From the NCBI GenBank assembly GCA_003989085.1, contig RXIV01000006.1, positions 1-64,000 of the forward strand: a stretch of DNA of 64,000 bases, read 5' to 3'. Of this stretch, positions 29,134-37,171 are shown in pieces; position 1 is the first letter of the stretch; each line of letters starts with the position of its first letter. The notes under the pieces were generated by a model. The model was not told the origin of the DNA and did no database searches. It saw only the letters and a program-made list of their open reading frames with translations. The position numbers and the translations under genes were made by a program. The stretch is from Candidatus Competibacteraceae bacterium. Lineage in GTDB: Bacteria; Pseudomonadota; Gammaproteobacteria; Competibacterales; Competibacteraceae.

Positions 29134-29811
29134 ATGTATTATTCAGGATTAAATAAGGTTATAAGAGACCTAGAAGAGAAAAAGTTCTACGATGTTGCAC
29201 TCCTCTTTTTGAGTGCTAAAGGATATCCAGACCTAGTAATCGTAGATGGTACAGGAGACGGGGGTAGAGATGTTGCATCTAAATGGGAGCATATCAGAAT
29301 ACAGCTAAGTGTAAGGAGAGACTGGGATAAGAAGATTAATAATGAAGCAAAACTTGCTCTTGATAAAGGTGCAAAGCACTTCATCTACGTAACTAATCGT
29401 CGAATAAAAGATCATGAAAGAGATCAGTTCCTTCAAAATGGATTTCAATATAAGGATCGGGTTGAAATAACCATTTATGATCTCGCCGCAATAAGCACAT
29501 CACTTAACAGGCTTAGATCTAAAGGCGGTATAAAATATCAAGCTGGCGGTTTTCAGCTAAGCGCCGATGTCAAAGATAGGATTAAACTATCGAGAGATGA
29601 CTTTGAACGGGCCAGAACAAAAGACCTTGATGATCTAGCGAAAAACTTTAATCTCAACCGGAGTGACGCGGAAAGTTTGGTTAGAATATCGTTAGAGATA
29701 TTAGCCAGAAAGGAGACATTTGACGGAGATGCGCCATACACGGTCCAGCTTCAGGAGTTTATTGTTAAGCATGGTTTTCAACGAAAGAGAATGAAGCTTT
29801 ATGAGGCATAA
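29134..29811 (+). CDS. PD-(D/E)xK-like nuclease half of a split nuclease-PIN gene
   Basis: 225 codons up to a TAA at 29809. The N-terminal domain looks like a restriction-endonuclease fold: GDGGRD (residues 41-46), then RIQLSVRRDW with Q57 where Mrr-like enzymes have E/Q-x-K, here Q-L-S, so catalytic competence is uncertain; DWDKKI may supply a shifted Lys. The C-terminal part is helical. The same frame continues past the TAA, without another stop or a usable start codon, into the PIN domain of the next entry, so the two are probably one 554-codon gene broken by a nonsense change. The region is AT-rich compared with its surroundings. It lies in an attC-flanked cassette-like unit. Confidence 0.75.
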   Translation: MYYSGLNKVIRDLEEKKFYDVALLFLSAKGYPDLVIVDGTGDGGRDVASKWEHIRIQLSVRRDWDKKINNEAKLALDKGAKHFIYVTNRRIKDHERDQFLQNGFQYKDRVEITIYDLAAISTSLNRLRSKGGIKYQAGGFQLSADVKDRIKLSRDDFERARTKDLDDLAKNFNLNRSDAESLVRISLEILARKETFDGDAPYTVQLQEFIVKHGFQRKRMKLYEA

Positions 29812-29946
29812 TCTAAGCTAACATCTGCCCGCGTTGCCGTTTATGGCGATGCGATTAGTCATATTCTTTCAACAAACACTTACGATATTTTTAGATCGCT
29901 TGGGAGAAGTAATTCGATAACGGCAGTTCTAGATTCCAGTGTTGCA

Positions 29947-30798
29947 ATGCCTATGCTTTTTGGCCTTAGCTTCTCTAATGTAAAGTCAAGGTATGGAATT
30001 GGCGCATCTGCTCTTAATGAAATGTGCAAAGCCCATAAATTTAAGTTGGTTGTTCCTAAACCATACTTGAATGAAATGGCAAGTCACGGCCTCAAAGCGA
30101 CTGAATACATCGATATCTATAATCTCATTGGCGATGAATCGAGGTCTGTCTTGAGAGCCTCTGGTAACTCCTATTTGAGTCACTATGCACACATACATGA
30201 CGATAAATTGTCTGGAACAGATATGAGCATTGGTGAATTCCTTTTGTACTTTGGGATAGAGAAAAGAGTTTCATTGGCGAAAGTGGAAAGGCGCATAGAG
30301 CAGCTTTTAAATGCTTTAGATGTTGAAGTTGTAACGATGCCTCGTTGGAAGCCGGAGTTGAGAGCTGCAATTTCAGAGTTAAAGCCAAATGAGGTGCCAA
30401 TCATTCTAGATCATGATGCTTCGGTTCTAACAATGTTTTCTGACACTACTGATGAAGGATATATATTTGCTACATGGGATAAGCACTTAACGGACTTGGT
30501 TGAACTAAAAAGCAGAATATACGCGGATACTCCAAGCAGAGTTGTCGATTTTCTTTCAATGGCCAATGGAGCTGAATTTGAGACTGAGCAAACCGTTAGC
30601 TTGCTTGATTCTTTAGTGTATTGTGACGAAAAAAAGGCTGAGGTCTTGGCCAGGAAAATTGAGGCAATTAGATCATCTGAAACGGCCTATGAACTTCAGA
30701 GATTCACTGACGCCGCACGAAAAAGGTCACCTGATGACAGAGAGTCGGCAGATATCGTGAGTGAGTTTTTCGCCGAGACAGAAAATAGAAATACTTAA
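29947..30798 (+). CDS. PIN-domain ribonuclease half of the split nuclease-PIN gene
   Basis: 283 codons from the first ATG, but the PIN domain really begins upstream in the same frame: VLDSSVA at 29926-29946 holds the first catalytic Asp, before the ATG. The remaining acids are Glu in PYLNEMA, Asp in LDHDASVLTMF and Asp in FATWDKHL, a complete PIN tetrad only if translation comes from the 29134 frame. The C-terminal 80 residues are helical. Its stop codon lies inside the left half-site (ACTTAAC) of the attC-like element, as in integron cassettes. A stand-alone product would lack the first Asp. Confidence 0.7.
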   Translation: MPMLFGLSFSNVKSRYGIGASALNEMCKAHKFKLVVPKPYLNEMASHGLKATEYIDIYNLIGDESRSVLRASGNSYLSHYAHIHDDKLSGTDMSIGEFLLYFGIEKRVSLAKVERRIEQLLNALDVEVVTMPRWKPELRAAISELKPNEVPIILDHDASVLTMFSDTTDEGYIFATWDKHLTDLVELKSRIYADTPSRVVDFLSMANGAEFETEQTVSLLDSLVYCDEKKAEVLARKIEAIRSSETAYELQRFTDAARKRSPDDRESADIVSEFFAETENRNT

Positions 30799-30889
30799 CA
30801 AAGCGCTGCTAGGGACAAACCTACGCTGTGCTTCGGCTTGCCCCAGAGCGCGGTGTTGTCGCGGACGCTTCGCGCCCGCCCCGTTAGGC
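30793..30889 (+). other. attC-like recombination site
   Basis: Starts with ACTTAAC (fits RYYYAAC) overlapping the stop of the PIN frame and ends with GTTAGGC (fits GTTRRRY), 97 bp apart, with inner inverted-repeat segments such as GCGGACGCTTCGCGCCCGC. These are the hallmarks of integron attC sites. No integron integrase is in the window. Confidence 0.55.
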
Positions 30890-30920
30890 CAAATCAGAGA
30901 ATTGTGAGGAGCAACCAATA

Positions 30921-31118
30921 CATGTAGAAGCGATCCAAGAAGTTGCCAATGATGATGGTCTTTGCTTTCAGCATTGCCGTTGGCACTGGGATAATGACGC
31001 CCCATCGGAAGGTTATCGCTTCATTTGTCGAGACGATGCAGGAAACTTAAACCGTCCAGAGGGCAAGCTTGGATTCCTAATGGCGCGACTATATTCGATC
31101 TCATTTCAAAGACTATGA
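30921..31118 (+). pseudogene. start-less reading frame, possible decayed cassette gene
   Basis: 65 codons with protein-like content (VANDDGLCFQHCRWHWDNDA, GYRFICRDDAGNLNRPEGKL) directly after the attC-like site, preceded by GAGGAG but without an in-frame start codon; the only ATG nearby is followed at once by TAG. It may be a decayed cassette gene. No family is recognised. Confidence 0.3.
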
Positions 31119-31221
31119 GCGCTGGTTGGTTAAGATAAGCTAAGAGTTAAGTCAGGCAACAACTTTATCGTTGCCCGACATTTTGGACTCCAAAATTTAT
31201 GAACGAAAATGGGCTTGCTGA

Positions 31222-31503
31222 GTGGCCGAACCGACTATAACCCGTATCCGAGATTGCATCCGTTCGCTCAATTATGTTGTATCCATTCACGCAGCCGAGG
31301 AATTAGACGATGACAGCATCACGATCCTTGACCTCGAAAACATTATCCTCACGGGCAAAATCATCGAGCGCCAACGAGACGCCCAGACCAGAGAAGTCAA
31401 GTGCGTTGTCCGTGGCTACACGCTCGACGAGCGACGTGCCGAAACGGTCGTTAAAATCGGGCCAACAGGCAAGCTCTTCGTCATTACCGCCTACCTCGCC
31501 TGA
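31222..31503 (+). CDS. DUF4258 protein (RelE-like toxin-type)
   Basis: 93 residues from a GTG. IHAAEELDDDSITILDLENI, TREVKCVVRGYTL and VVKIGPTGKLFVITAYL match DUF4258, a RelE/BrnT-like small fold common in toxin-antitoxin loci. The downstream gene, in another frame and probably overlapping, encodes a YgiT-type zinc-ribbon protein, the usual antitoxin partner of such toxins. Toxicity is inferred from family and context only. Confidence 0.75.
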   Translation: MAEPTITRIRDCIRSLNYVVSIHAAEELDDDSITILDLENIILTGKIIERQRDAQTREVKCVVRGYTLDERRAETVVKIGPTGKLFVITAYLA

Positions 31504-31744
31504 ACATCTCTGCGCCTCCTGTGGCAAACCGGGCGTTCAAGTGCGCCAAGTGACCCGGAGTTTTGGGCGGGGAAGTTCGCTATTAGTGATCGAGGAAATA
31601 CCACTATGGACATGCCCGTACTGTGGCGAATCCTATTTCACAGCGCAGACCCTGCATGAAATAGAGCGCATCAAGGCGTTGCGAAAGTCCATTGCCGTTG
31701 AGCGTCCAATACCTGTCGCTCTGTTTCAAGCTCCGTGTGCTTAA
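31436..31744 (+). CDS. YgiT-type zinc-finger antitoxin-like protein
   Basis: The core runs CASCGKPGVQ to WTCPYCGESYFTAQTLHEIE, two CxxC pairs of the MqsA/YgiT zinc ribbon, and ends with a basic tail. The start is uncertain: GTG 31436 inside the DUF4258 gene is the nearest in-frame start codon, giving 102 residues, of which the first 25 are probably not part of the fold. It pairs with the overlapping DUF4258 gene as a presumed toxin-antitoxin module. Its stop also lies in an attC half-site-like GCTTAAC (31739-31745), but no right half was found. Confidence 0.65.
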   Translation: MPKRSLKSGQQASSSSLPPTSPEHLCASCGKPGVQVRQVTRSFGRGSSLLVIEEIPLWTCPYCGESYFTAQTLHEIERIKALRKSIAVERPIPVALFQAPCA

Positions 31745-31877
31745 CAGTCCGTTCCAGCACCCCGGCGCCACGAAGCGGTTTGGTGCTTTCGGGTTTTGTG
31801 GGGCGGCCCGCAGTGACGAAAAGGAAAAGATGAATTTAAGGAGCATTCGCCGATGAGTACACACGGTTCCTAAATGA

Positions 31878-32030
31878 GAAAATCGACGAGCGCATAGCGC
31901 GGATTTCCAAGATGATTTAGTGAGTCTGCCTAAATCCGTACTAACAGACTATGTGGGTTCGTTGCCGCCCGCAAAACTTGTTGAACTTAACCAAGCTCTT
32001 CGAGCAGCTTTGGATATTGGAAATGCCTAA
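31878..32030 (+). pseudogene. C-terminal toxin fragment, possibly MazF/PemK type
   Basis: An in-frame stretch FQDDLVSLPKSVLTDYVGSL then KLVELNQALRAALDIGNA resembles the C-terminal end of PemK/MazF-type endoribonucleases. An in-frame stop precedes it and no start codon is present. The family call is tentative. Confidence 0.35.
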
Positions 32031-32052
32031 TTTATAGCGGCCTTCGAGTACC

Positions 32053-32418
32053 ATGGATATCATCGAAGCATTAAATATCGTTCAATCTTTAGCTGATGGG
32101 ATTGATCCCATAACAGGTGAAGTTTTTCCACCTGAAAGTCCATATCAGCGCCCTCAAATAATACGTTCACTTTACACAGTGATTTGTGCATTTAAGGAAA
32201 CTGACGCTCAAAAAACGCAAACACCACTTACAAAAAATACACCAACCAATACCGGCAAACCTTGGAGTGCTGAAGATGATGCTGCTCTCATCAAGGATTT
32301 TGATATGGGGATATCTTTAAGACAGTTAGCAGCGAAACTACAACGCACTACATACGCAGTTGAGGTTAGATTGTTGAAACTTGGCAGAAATCTAGAAATC
32401 CAAACGAAAGCGCGGTAG
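32053..32418 (+). CDS. hypothetical protein with Myb/SANT-like C-terminal helix-turn-helix
   Basis: 121 residues. The N-terminal half (IVQSLADGIDPITGEVFP, PYQRPQIIRSLYTVICAF) is a conserved-looking but unassigned domain; the C-terminal half (KPWSAEDDAALIKDFDMGIS, LRQLAAKLQRTTYAVEVRL) reads as a Myb/SANT-like trihelix, so DNA binding is likely. AT-rich relative to the host genes. It lies between a toxin fragment and a truncated BrnT gene in the accessory island. Function is unknown. Confidence 0.65.
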   Translation: MDIIEALNIVQSLADGIDPITGEVFPPESPYQRPQIIRSLYTVICAFKETDAQKTQTPLTKNTPTNTGKPWSAEDDAALIKDFDMGISLRQLAAKLQRTTYAVEVRLLKLGRNLEIQTKAR

Positions 32419-32486
32419 CGCGTAGATCGGGTTGCTGTCTTTTTGGCAACCCAATATTTAAAATCGGTCCAAGTTATTGGATAGCT

Positions 32487-32657
32487 ATGAGCTTTGTGTG
32501 GGATACGAAAAAGGCCGCAGCAAATCACCGCAAGCACGGTGTCAGCTTTGAAGAAGCATCTAGCGCGTTGCGCGATACTTTTTCTGCTACTGCACACGAT
32601 CCTGATCATTCGGAAGATGAAGATCGTTTTATACGCGATGTTCGACTTTTCCGATGA
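32487..32657 (+). pseudogene. BrnT-family toxin, 3' end removed by IS982
   Basis: ATG 32487 opens MSFVWDTKKAAANHRKHGVS, FEEASSALRDTFSAT and DPDHSEDEDRF, the N-terminal half of BrnT ribonuclease toxins. After about 50 residues the frame enters the left inverted repeat of the IS982 element (32635) and stops. The C-terminal catalytic half and the brnA antitoxin are missing. Confidence 0.75.
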
Positions 32658-33644
32658 TCGATGAGGGCATAGCGGTGCGGCATGACGGAGTGAGATACGC
32701 TGAGAGGAACCAACCACCTCAACGCTCAAGGGAATGCCGCCATGCCGCTCGAAGACTTTATCATCACCCTATTTTGCTGGGTAGAAGAACACTTAAATCG
32801 CCTAATGGGAGATCAACGCTTGCGCCAGCGGGGGTTTGCTCCGAAGTTGACCGACGGTGAAGTGCTGACGATGGAAGTCGTGGGCGAGTTCTTGGGTCTG
32901 GATACGGATCAGCACATTTGGCAGTATTTTCGCCAGCATTGGCTGTCGTGGTTTCCGCATCTGGGGTCGCGCCCCACGTTCACTCAGCAAGCCGCGAATC
33001 TTTGGGCGATCAAACAAGCTCTTCATCGGTGTCTAGTCATTGACCTGGGAGCGGCGACGGATCCGATTCGGATCGTGGATGGCTGTCCCCTGCCGCTGTG
33101 TGTCCTCACTCGCGCCCCGCGCTGCCGGTTGTTTGCCGGGGAGGCTGATTACGGCTACTGTGCGGCCAAACGACAATTTTATGATGGATTTCATGGACAC
33201 CTGATGATCACGGTCAAGGGTGTGATCACCGCCTGCACGGTGACTGCCGCTTCTGGCGATGAACGTGAAGCCCTCTGGGAGTTAACTGAAGGCGTTCATG
33301 GCCTGGTCATTGGCGACAAGGGCTACATCAGCGCTTCCGTCAAGGCCGAATTGGCGACGGTCGGGATTAATCTGCAAACCCCGTTGCGAGCCAACATGAC
33401 CGAGACCCGCACTCCCAACGTGATCCAGCGATTGACCAGAACCCGCCGCCTCGTGGAAACCGTGATAGGCCAACTCACGGAGCGGTTTCATTTTGAAAAA
33501 ATCCGGGCACGGGATCAGTGGCACTTGACGAGCCGGATCACACGCAAGGTGTTGGCTCACACCCTGGGTATTTTTGTGAATCGGCTACTCGGCCGCTCAG
33601 ACCTTCAGTTTGACGGGCTGATCGCCTGAAAAGTCGAACATCGC
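32635..33644 (+). mobile_element. IS982-family insertion sequence
   Basis: About 1,010 bp bounded by the inverted repeats GCGATGTTCGACTTTTC (32635-32651) and its exact complement at 33628-33644. It contains one complete transposase gene. No target duplication was seen; BrnT sequence lies on the left and an unrelated helicase-like fragment on the right, so an adjacent deletion or recombination between elements is likely. Confidence 0.85.
32742..33629 (+). CDS. IS982-family transposase
   Basis: 295 residues, full length for the family. Begins LEDFIITLFCWVEEHL and RQRGFAPKLTDGEVLTMEVVG (N-terminal helical domain); the DDE domain shows DPIRIVDGCPLPLCVL (first Asp), EADYGYCAAKRQFYDGFHGH, VIGDKGYIS (second Asp) and RLVETVIGQLTERFHFEKI (Glu). 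The gene is intact and the stop overlaps the right inverted repeat, so this element may be active, unlike the others in the window. Confidence 0.9.
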   Translation: MPLEDFIITLFCWVEEHLNRLMGDQRLRQRGFAPKLTDGEVLTMEVVGEFLGLDTDQHIWQYFRQHWLSWFPHLGSRPTFTQQAANLWAIKQALHRCLVIDLGAATDPIRIVDGCPLPLCVLTRAPRCRLFAGEADYGYCAAKRQFYDGFHGHLMITVKGVITACTVTAASGDEREALWELTEGVHGLVIGDKGYISASVKAELATVGINLQTPLRANMTETRTPNVIQRLTRTRRLVETVIGQLTERFHFEKIRARDQWHLTSRITRKVLAHTLGIFVNRLLGRSDLQFDGLIA

Positions 33645-33928
33645 GCTTCATCAAGGATTCGATCAAAGTGTTCATCTTCGATGATCGTATCGAGATACGC
33701 AGTCCCGGCAAATTGCCCAACAGCCTCACCGTGGAACAGATTCGCCACGGACTTCGACGGAGCCGGAATGTGCTGCTGGCCTCTTTTGCCCCAGAACTGC
33801 TGAATTACCGGGGGATAGGCAGCGGAGTGCTGCGGGCTTTGAAAAGTTGGCCGTTCATCTCTTGGTTCAACGATACGAATGGAGAGGAGGTCGCAGCCAC
33901 GATTCCCCTAACCCGGCCATCGACATGA
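33645..33928 (+). pseudogene. C-terminal fragment of an AlbA/RecG-like (divergent AAA_4) protein
   Basis: Directly after IS982 the frame reads VFIFDDRIEIRSPGKLPNSL, QIRHGLRRSRNVLLASFAPE, LLNYRGIGSGVLRALKSWP, matching the C-terminal part of putative transcriptional regulators with an N-terminal AlbA-2/Schlafen-type ATP-binding domain. The N-terminal domain is missing. A start at ATG 33668 would give 86 residues of doubtful function. Confidence 0.65.
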
Positions 33929-33945
33929 GGACTGGAATCTGAACC

Positions 33946-34200
33946 ATGGAAGAAACCGCCAAGCTGGGCAACGACCCGCCGCTTTCCTTCAAGAGCCAAA
34001 AGCTATTGCCGTTTCAGCCGCTCCAGCCGTTGCCACGCCTCTAGTTGGGACGGCCCAAGGGGCTTGGCAAGAGCAAGCTGGATGCCTTCCGCCCCGAAAT
34101 CGAGGGTCTACTGACCAACGGTTCGACCCAGAAGTTCATCGCCCGGCGCTATCACACCACCGAGGCCAACCTGCACCATTGGCTAAAAAACACGACCTAA
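33946..34200 (+). pseudogene. small mobile-element-type gene with in-frame TAG
   Basis: ATG 33946 opens a frame that is interrupted by TAG at 34042 and continues GRPKGLGKSKLDAFRPEIE, LLTNGSTQKFIARRYHTTE, ANLHHWLKNTT to TAA 34200. The second half reads as a helix-turn-helix of the sort found on plasmids and integrative elements. Either a nonsense-mutated gene or a short product from the TTG after the stop. Confidence 0.5.
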
Positions 34201-34380
34201 AAACATCACGACAGCGCTCAGTCTCATAAAATTCTATGGGACTTTATAGTGTCGCTTGTTTAAACACACCCTTCTATCCATCTCAACTCGGCAAAGCCTG
34301 ATTCCTTGGCGTCCTCTCTTGCCGACCGACCTCAGTGCGGGCAACCAGGCTGTTCGATCCAATTTTGTAGTCCTCTCACG
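34201..34380. other. non-coding gap before buf control region
   Basis: Between the helix-turn-helix remnant and the buf operator at 34381 I see no convincing gene, repeat or hairpin. The full gap to bufA1 (34201-34601) holds the operator, the -24/-12 promoter and an AT-rich stretch at 34440-34500. Confidence 0.4.
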
Positions 34381-34396
34381 CCGCGCCATATCGCGG
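34381..34396. promoter_or_regulatory. 16-bp activator palindrome, buf operon
   Basis: CCGCGCCATATCGCGG; right half TCGCGG is exact, left half has one mismatch. About 113 bp upstream of the -24 element of the buf promoter. It belongs to the five-copy palindrome set. Confidence 0.65.
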
Positions 34397-34500
34397 CAAC
34401 TGCGAAATAAAGCAGTTTTCTCCGCAACACCGGCCTCGCTCGGGCTATTCGTTATAAGTCAAATAACTGATAAATATCAATATTTATCTAAATTTACAAG

Positions 34501-34517
34501 TTGGCACGGGGTTTGAT
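34501..34517 (+). promoter_or_regulatory. sigma-54 promoter of buf operon
   Basis: TTGGCACG-GGGT-TTGAT: a perfect -24 element and TTG at -12 with exact spacing, only the -12 C replaced by A. It lies about 85 bp upstream of the bufA1 ATG. Confidence 0.75.
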
Positions 34518-34601
34518 ACCTGTTCAAGCGGGAATACAGCCATCCCGAAAAACGCTCGATGTCTTCAACACCTTAAATCTTATCCATCAGGAGTCACCAT
34601 C

Positions 34602-34877
34602 ATGAACAGCAAAACTATCGTCCATTCCGCCCTCGCCAGCGTTCTCACTCTGGGCCTGTTGGCCGTCGCCGGTCAGGCCAGCAGTCAGCCGGCGCCCGAA
34701 CAAAAAGGTGCAGAGAAGTGCTACGGCGTCGTCAAGGCCGGCAAGAACGACTGTCAGACCAGCGCTCATGCCTGCGCCGGTCAGGCCAGTAAGGATGGTC
34801 AGGGAGATTCTTGGGTTTACGTCCCCAAAGGCACCTGTGAAAAGATCGTTGACGGTAGTTTGAAGCCAAAAGTCTGA
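34602..34877 (+). CDS. bufA1: BufA1-type bufferin precursor (DUF2282)
   Basis: 91 residues: signal peptide ([15 protein letters not shown]), then a short domain with four cysteines (EKCYGV, KNDCQT, HACAGQ, KGTCEKI) typical of DUF2282. Bufferins are ribosomally made, post-translationally modified peptides in which Cys residues are turned into metal-chelating heterocycles by the DUF692/DUF2063 enzyme pair, and they buffer copper in the periplasm. The downstream genes are exactly those partners. AGGAG precedes ATG 34602. Predicted sigma-54 control. Confidence 0.88.
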   Translation: MNSKTIVHSALASVLTLGLLAVAGQASSQPAPEQKGAEKCYGVVKAGKNDCQTSAHACAGQASKDGQGDSWVYVPKGTCEKIVDGSLKPKV

Positions 34878-34887
34878 GATTCTGCCC

Positions 34888-35763
34888 ATGACCGCCAAGC
34901 CGGTATCGCCCGTGCTTGGCCCTGACCCGATTCCGGCCTGCGCCGGAATCGGCTTGCGGGCCGAACACTATGACGCAGTGCTGCAAACCCGGCCAGCCGT
35001 GGGGTGGCTGGAAGTCCACAGCGAAAACTATTTCGGCGCGGGTGGCAAACCGCTGGATTACCTGGAACGCATCCGCCCCCACTACCCCCTGAGCCTACAC
35101 GGCGTTGGCCTGTCGGTAGGATCAACCGACCCGCTCGACCACCGACACCTGGCTGCACTCAAAACGCTGATCCGACGCTTTGAACCGGCGCTGGTTTCGG
35201 AACATTTGTCCTGGGGTTCGGTAGGTGGACGCCATTTCAACGATCTGTTGCCACTGCCTTATACGGAAGAGGCGCTCTATCACTTGGTTGCGCGAGTTTG
35301 CCAAACACAGGATGTCCTCGGTCGGCAAATCCTGATCGAGAATCCATCCAGCTACCTGCAATACGTAGAATCGGCCATCCCCGAATGGGAGTTTCTGGCT
35401 GAACTGGCCCAGCGCAGTGATTGCGGCGTACTGCTGGATGTCAACAACATTTATGTCAGCGCTTGTAATCATGGTTTCGACGCCAGCGCTTATTTGCGGG
35501 CGATTCCGCGCCCGATCGTCCAGGAAATTCATCTAGCTGGATTTACGGTGAATCGCTTCGACGACGGCGAGATTTTGATTGACACCCATAACCAACCGGT
35601 CTGTCCGGCGGTCTGGACGCTCTACCATCAGGCGGCGCAACGCTTCGGCCAGATTCCAACCCTGATTGAATGGGACGCCGACTTGCCCGATCTGGCGGTG
35701 CTGGTCGCCGAGGCCGAGCGGGCCGATGCGATTCTGGGGGAACGCCATGCTCAGGCTGCGTGA
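34888..35763 (+). CDS. bufB: BufB multinuclear iron oxidase (MNIO, DUF692)
   Basis: 291-residue TIM-barrel enzyme. Typical segments: IGLRAEHYDAVLQTRPAVGW, LEVHSENYFG, YPLSLHGVGLSVG, VSEHLSWGS, ILIENPSSYL, GVLLDVNNIYVSACNHGFD, VQEIHLAGF, DTHNQPV and PTLIEWDADLPDL; the His, Asp and Glu residues there bind the iron cluster. It modifies the Cys residues of BufA1 with the help of BufC. Ten bases after bufA1; bufC starts within its last 17 bases. Confidence 0.92.
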   Translation: MTAKPVSPVLGPDPIPACAGIGLRAEHYDAVLQTRPAVGWLEVHSENYFGAGGKPLDYLERIRPHYPLSLHGVGLSVGSTDPLDHRHLAALKTLIRRFEPALVSEHLSWGSVGGRHFNDLLPLPYTEEALYHLVARVCQTQDVLGRQILIENPSSYLQYVESAIPEWEFLAELAQRSDCGVLLDVNNIYVSACNHGFDASAYLRAIPRPIVQEIHLAGFTVNRFDDGEILIDTHNQPVCPAVWTLYHQAAQRFGQIPTLIEWDADLPDLAVLVAEAERADAILGERHAQAA

Positions 35764-36520
35764 ATTACAACTGGGTTTCGCCACCGCCGTGTTCGACGAC
35801 GAGCAGAACGAATTTGACCGCCATATCCGGGCCGCCGGTCTGAGCGGCGTTCGGCGGTTGCAGGTCTATCGCAATAACAGCTTGCTCAGCTTGACCGGCG
35901 CGTTGAAAGCGGTCTATCCGGTGGTGTGTCGACTGGTTGGCGATGAATTTTTTAACTATGCGGCAGCGCAATATATCGCCCGCCATCCATCCCGTTCCGG
36001 CGATTTGCACGAGTTTGGCGAATTTTTCGCGGCGTTTCTCGAAGCGTTCGCGCCCGCAACTGAATTGGTCTATCTGCCCGACGTCGCCCGGCTGGAATGG
36101 GCGTATCACCAGATTTTTCATGCAGCTCGTCATTCGCCCCTCGATCTGGCGACGCTGGCGCAAGTGCCCGCCCAGCAGCAGGGAGAGTTGCATTTTCAAT
36201 TGCACCCCGCTGCGCGCCTGCTGGAATCGGCTTTTCCGATCTTGCGTATCTGGCAGGTCAATCAGGAGGGCTATATCGGCGATCCAACGGTGGATTTAAC
36301 CGAGGGCGGGATCAAGCTGCTGGCATTACGCCACGAGAGTCTGGAGATTGAATTTCAAGTCCTTGAGGATGGGGAATTTAGTCTGTTGTGCGCTTTAGCG
36401 GAAGGGCGTGCCTTCGCCACCGCTTGCGAGCAGGCGCTGGCTGCGCAGCCCGGCTTTGATTTACCCGCCTGTTTCAGTCGGCATATTTTGCAAGGCGCAT
36501 GGGTCGATTTTCACTTGTAA
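35747..36520 (+). CDS. bufC: BufC partner protein (DUF2063)
   Basis: 257 residues from ATG 35747 (GGGGGA upstream), overlapping bufB by 17 bases. The DUF2063 N-terminal DNA-binding-like helical part is clear (FDRHIRAAGLSGVRRLQVYR, NNSLLSLTGALKAVYPVVCR, LVGDEFF, YLPDVARLEWAYHQIFHAA), followed by a beta-rich C-terminal domain. BufC-type proteins bind the precursor peptide and deliver it to the MNIO enzyme. Translational coupling with bufB supports a complex. Confidence 0.9.
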   Translation: MLRLRELQLGFATAVFDDEQNEFDRHIRAAGLSGVRRLQVYRNNSLLSLTGALKAVYPVVCRLVGDEFFNYAAAQYIARHPSRSGDLHEFGEFFAAFLEAFAPATELVYLPDVARLEWAYHQIFHAARHSPLDLATLAQVPAQQQGELHFQLHPAARLLESAFPILRIWQVNQEGYIGDPTVDLTEGGIKLLALRHESLEIEFQVLEDGEFSLLCALAEGRAFATACEQALAAQPGFDLPACFSRHILQGAWVDFHL

Positions 36521-36567
36521 CCCTCTTGAGCGCTTTTACTTTTCACTATTTCATTCAGGAGAATCCC

Positions 36568-37128
36568 ATGATGACCGCCACTGACACCAATGCGATGGAC
36601 GATTCGCCCCGATATTCATTCTGGGCGAAAGCCGCACCCCTCCTGCGCAAAGCCGATGCGCTGTTTCGCAAAACGGCCGAATTCTTAGCCCCAGTCGCCG
36701 ATTTTCTGGCTCGCTACTGGGTCGCCAGCGCCTTCTTCAGTTCCGGGTTAACTAAAACCACGACCGGAAGTTTTACGCTGTTTGGTCACGCCTTCAACTA
36801 TCCGCTCAGCCTACTTCCGACTGAAAGCACCTTCACTCTTTTCGAGTATGAGTACCAGGTCCCACTATTGCCATCAACGCTGGCGGCTTATATGGGGACA
36901 GCGGCGGAGTTGTTGTTGCCGGTATTTTTGCTACTGGGCATCGGGACTCGCTATGCCGCGCTGGCGCTGTTCGTGTTCAATATCGTGGCGGTGATTTCTT
37001 ACCCCGATTTAATGGCTGCTGGGTTGGCGCAGCATCAGGTATGGGGATTGTTACTGCTGATTACGATGTGCCATGGCCCCGGCAAGCTATCTGTAGATTA
37101 TCTGATTAATCGGTTCATTCGTCGCTAG
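36568..37128 (+). CDS. DoxX-family membrane protein (buf operon)
   Basis: 186 residues from ATG 36568 (AGGAG upstream). After a soluble N terminus come four predicted helices (VADFLARYWVASAFFSSGLT, LAAYMGTAAELLLPVFLLLG, YAALALFVFNIVAVISY, WGLLLLITMCHGPG), the DoxX pattern. DoxX proteins often end bufferin operons; the exact role is unknown and may involve redox or quinone chemistry. 47 bp after bufC, 43 bp before the protoglobin-like gene. Confidence 0.85.
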   Translation: MMTATDTNAMDDSPRYSFWAKAAPLLRKADALFRKTAEFLAPVADFLARYWVASAFFSSGLTKTTTGSFTLFGHAFNYPLSLLPTESTFTLFEYEYQVPLLPSTLAAYMGTAAELLLPVFLLLGIGTRYAALALFVFNIVAVISYPDLMAAGLAQHQVWGLLLLITMCHGPGKLSVDYLINRFIRR

Positions 37129-37171
37129 TGTAGTTGCTTTGGCCAACAGCGCAGCTAAAGAGGAGAATTCC

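Noticed and set aside
34256..34516. 86-codon plus-strand frame before bufA1
   Set aside because: Runs through the activator palindrome and the sigma-54 promoter and has no ribosome site.
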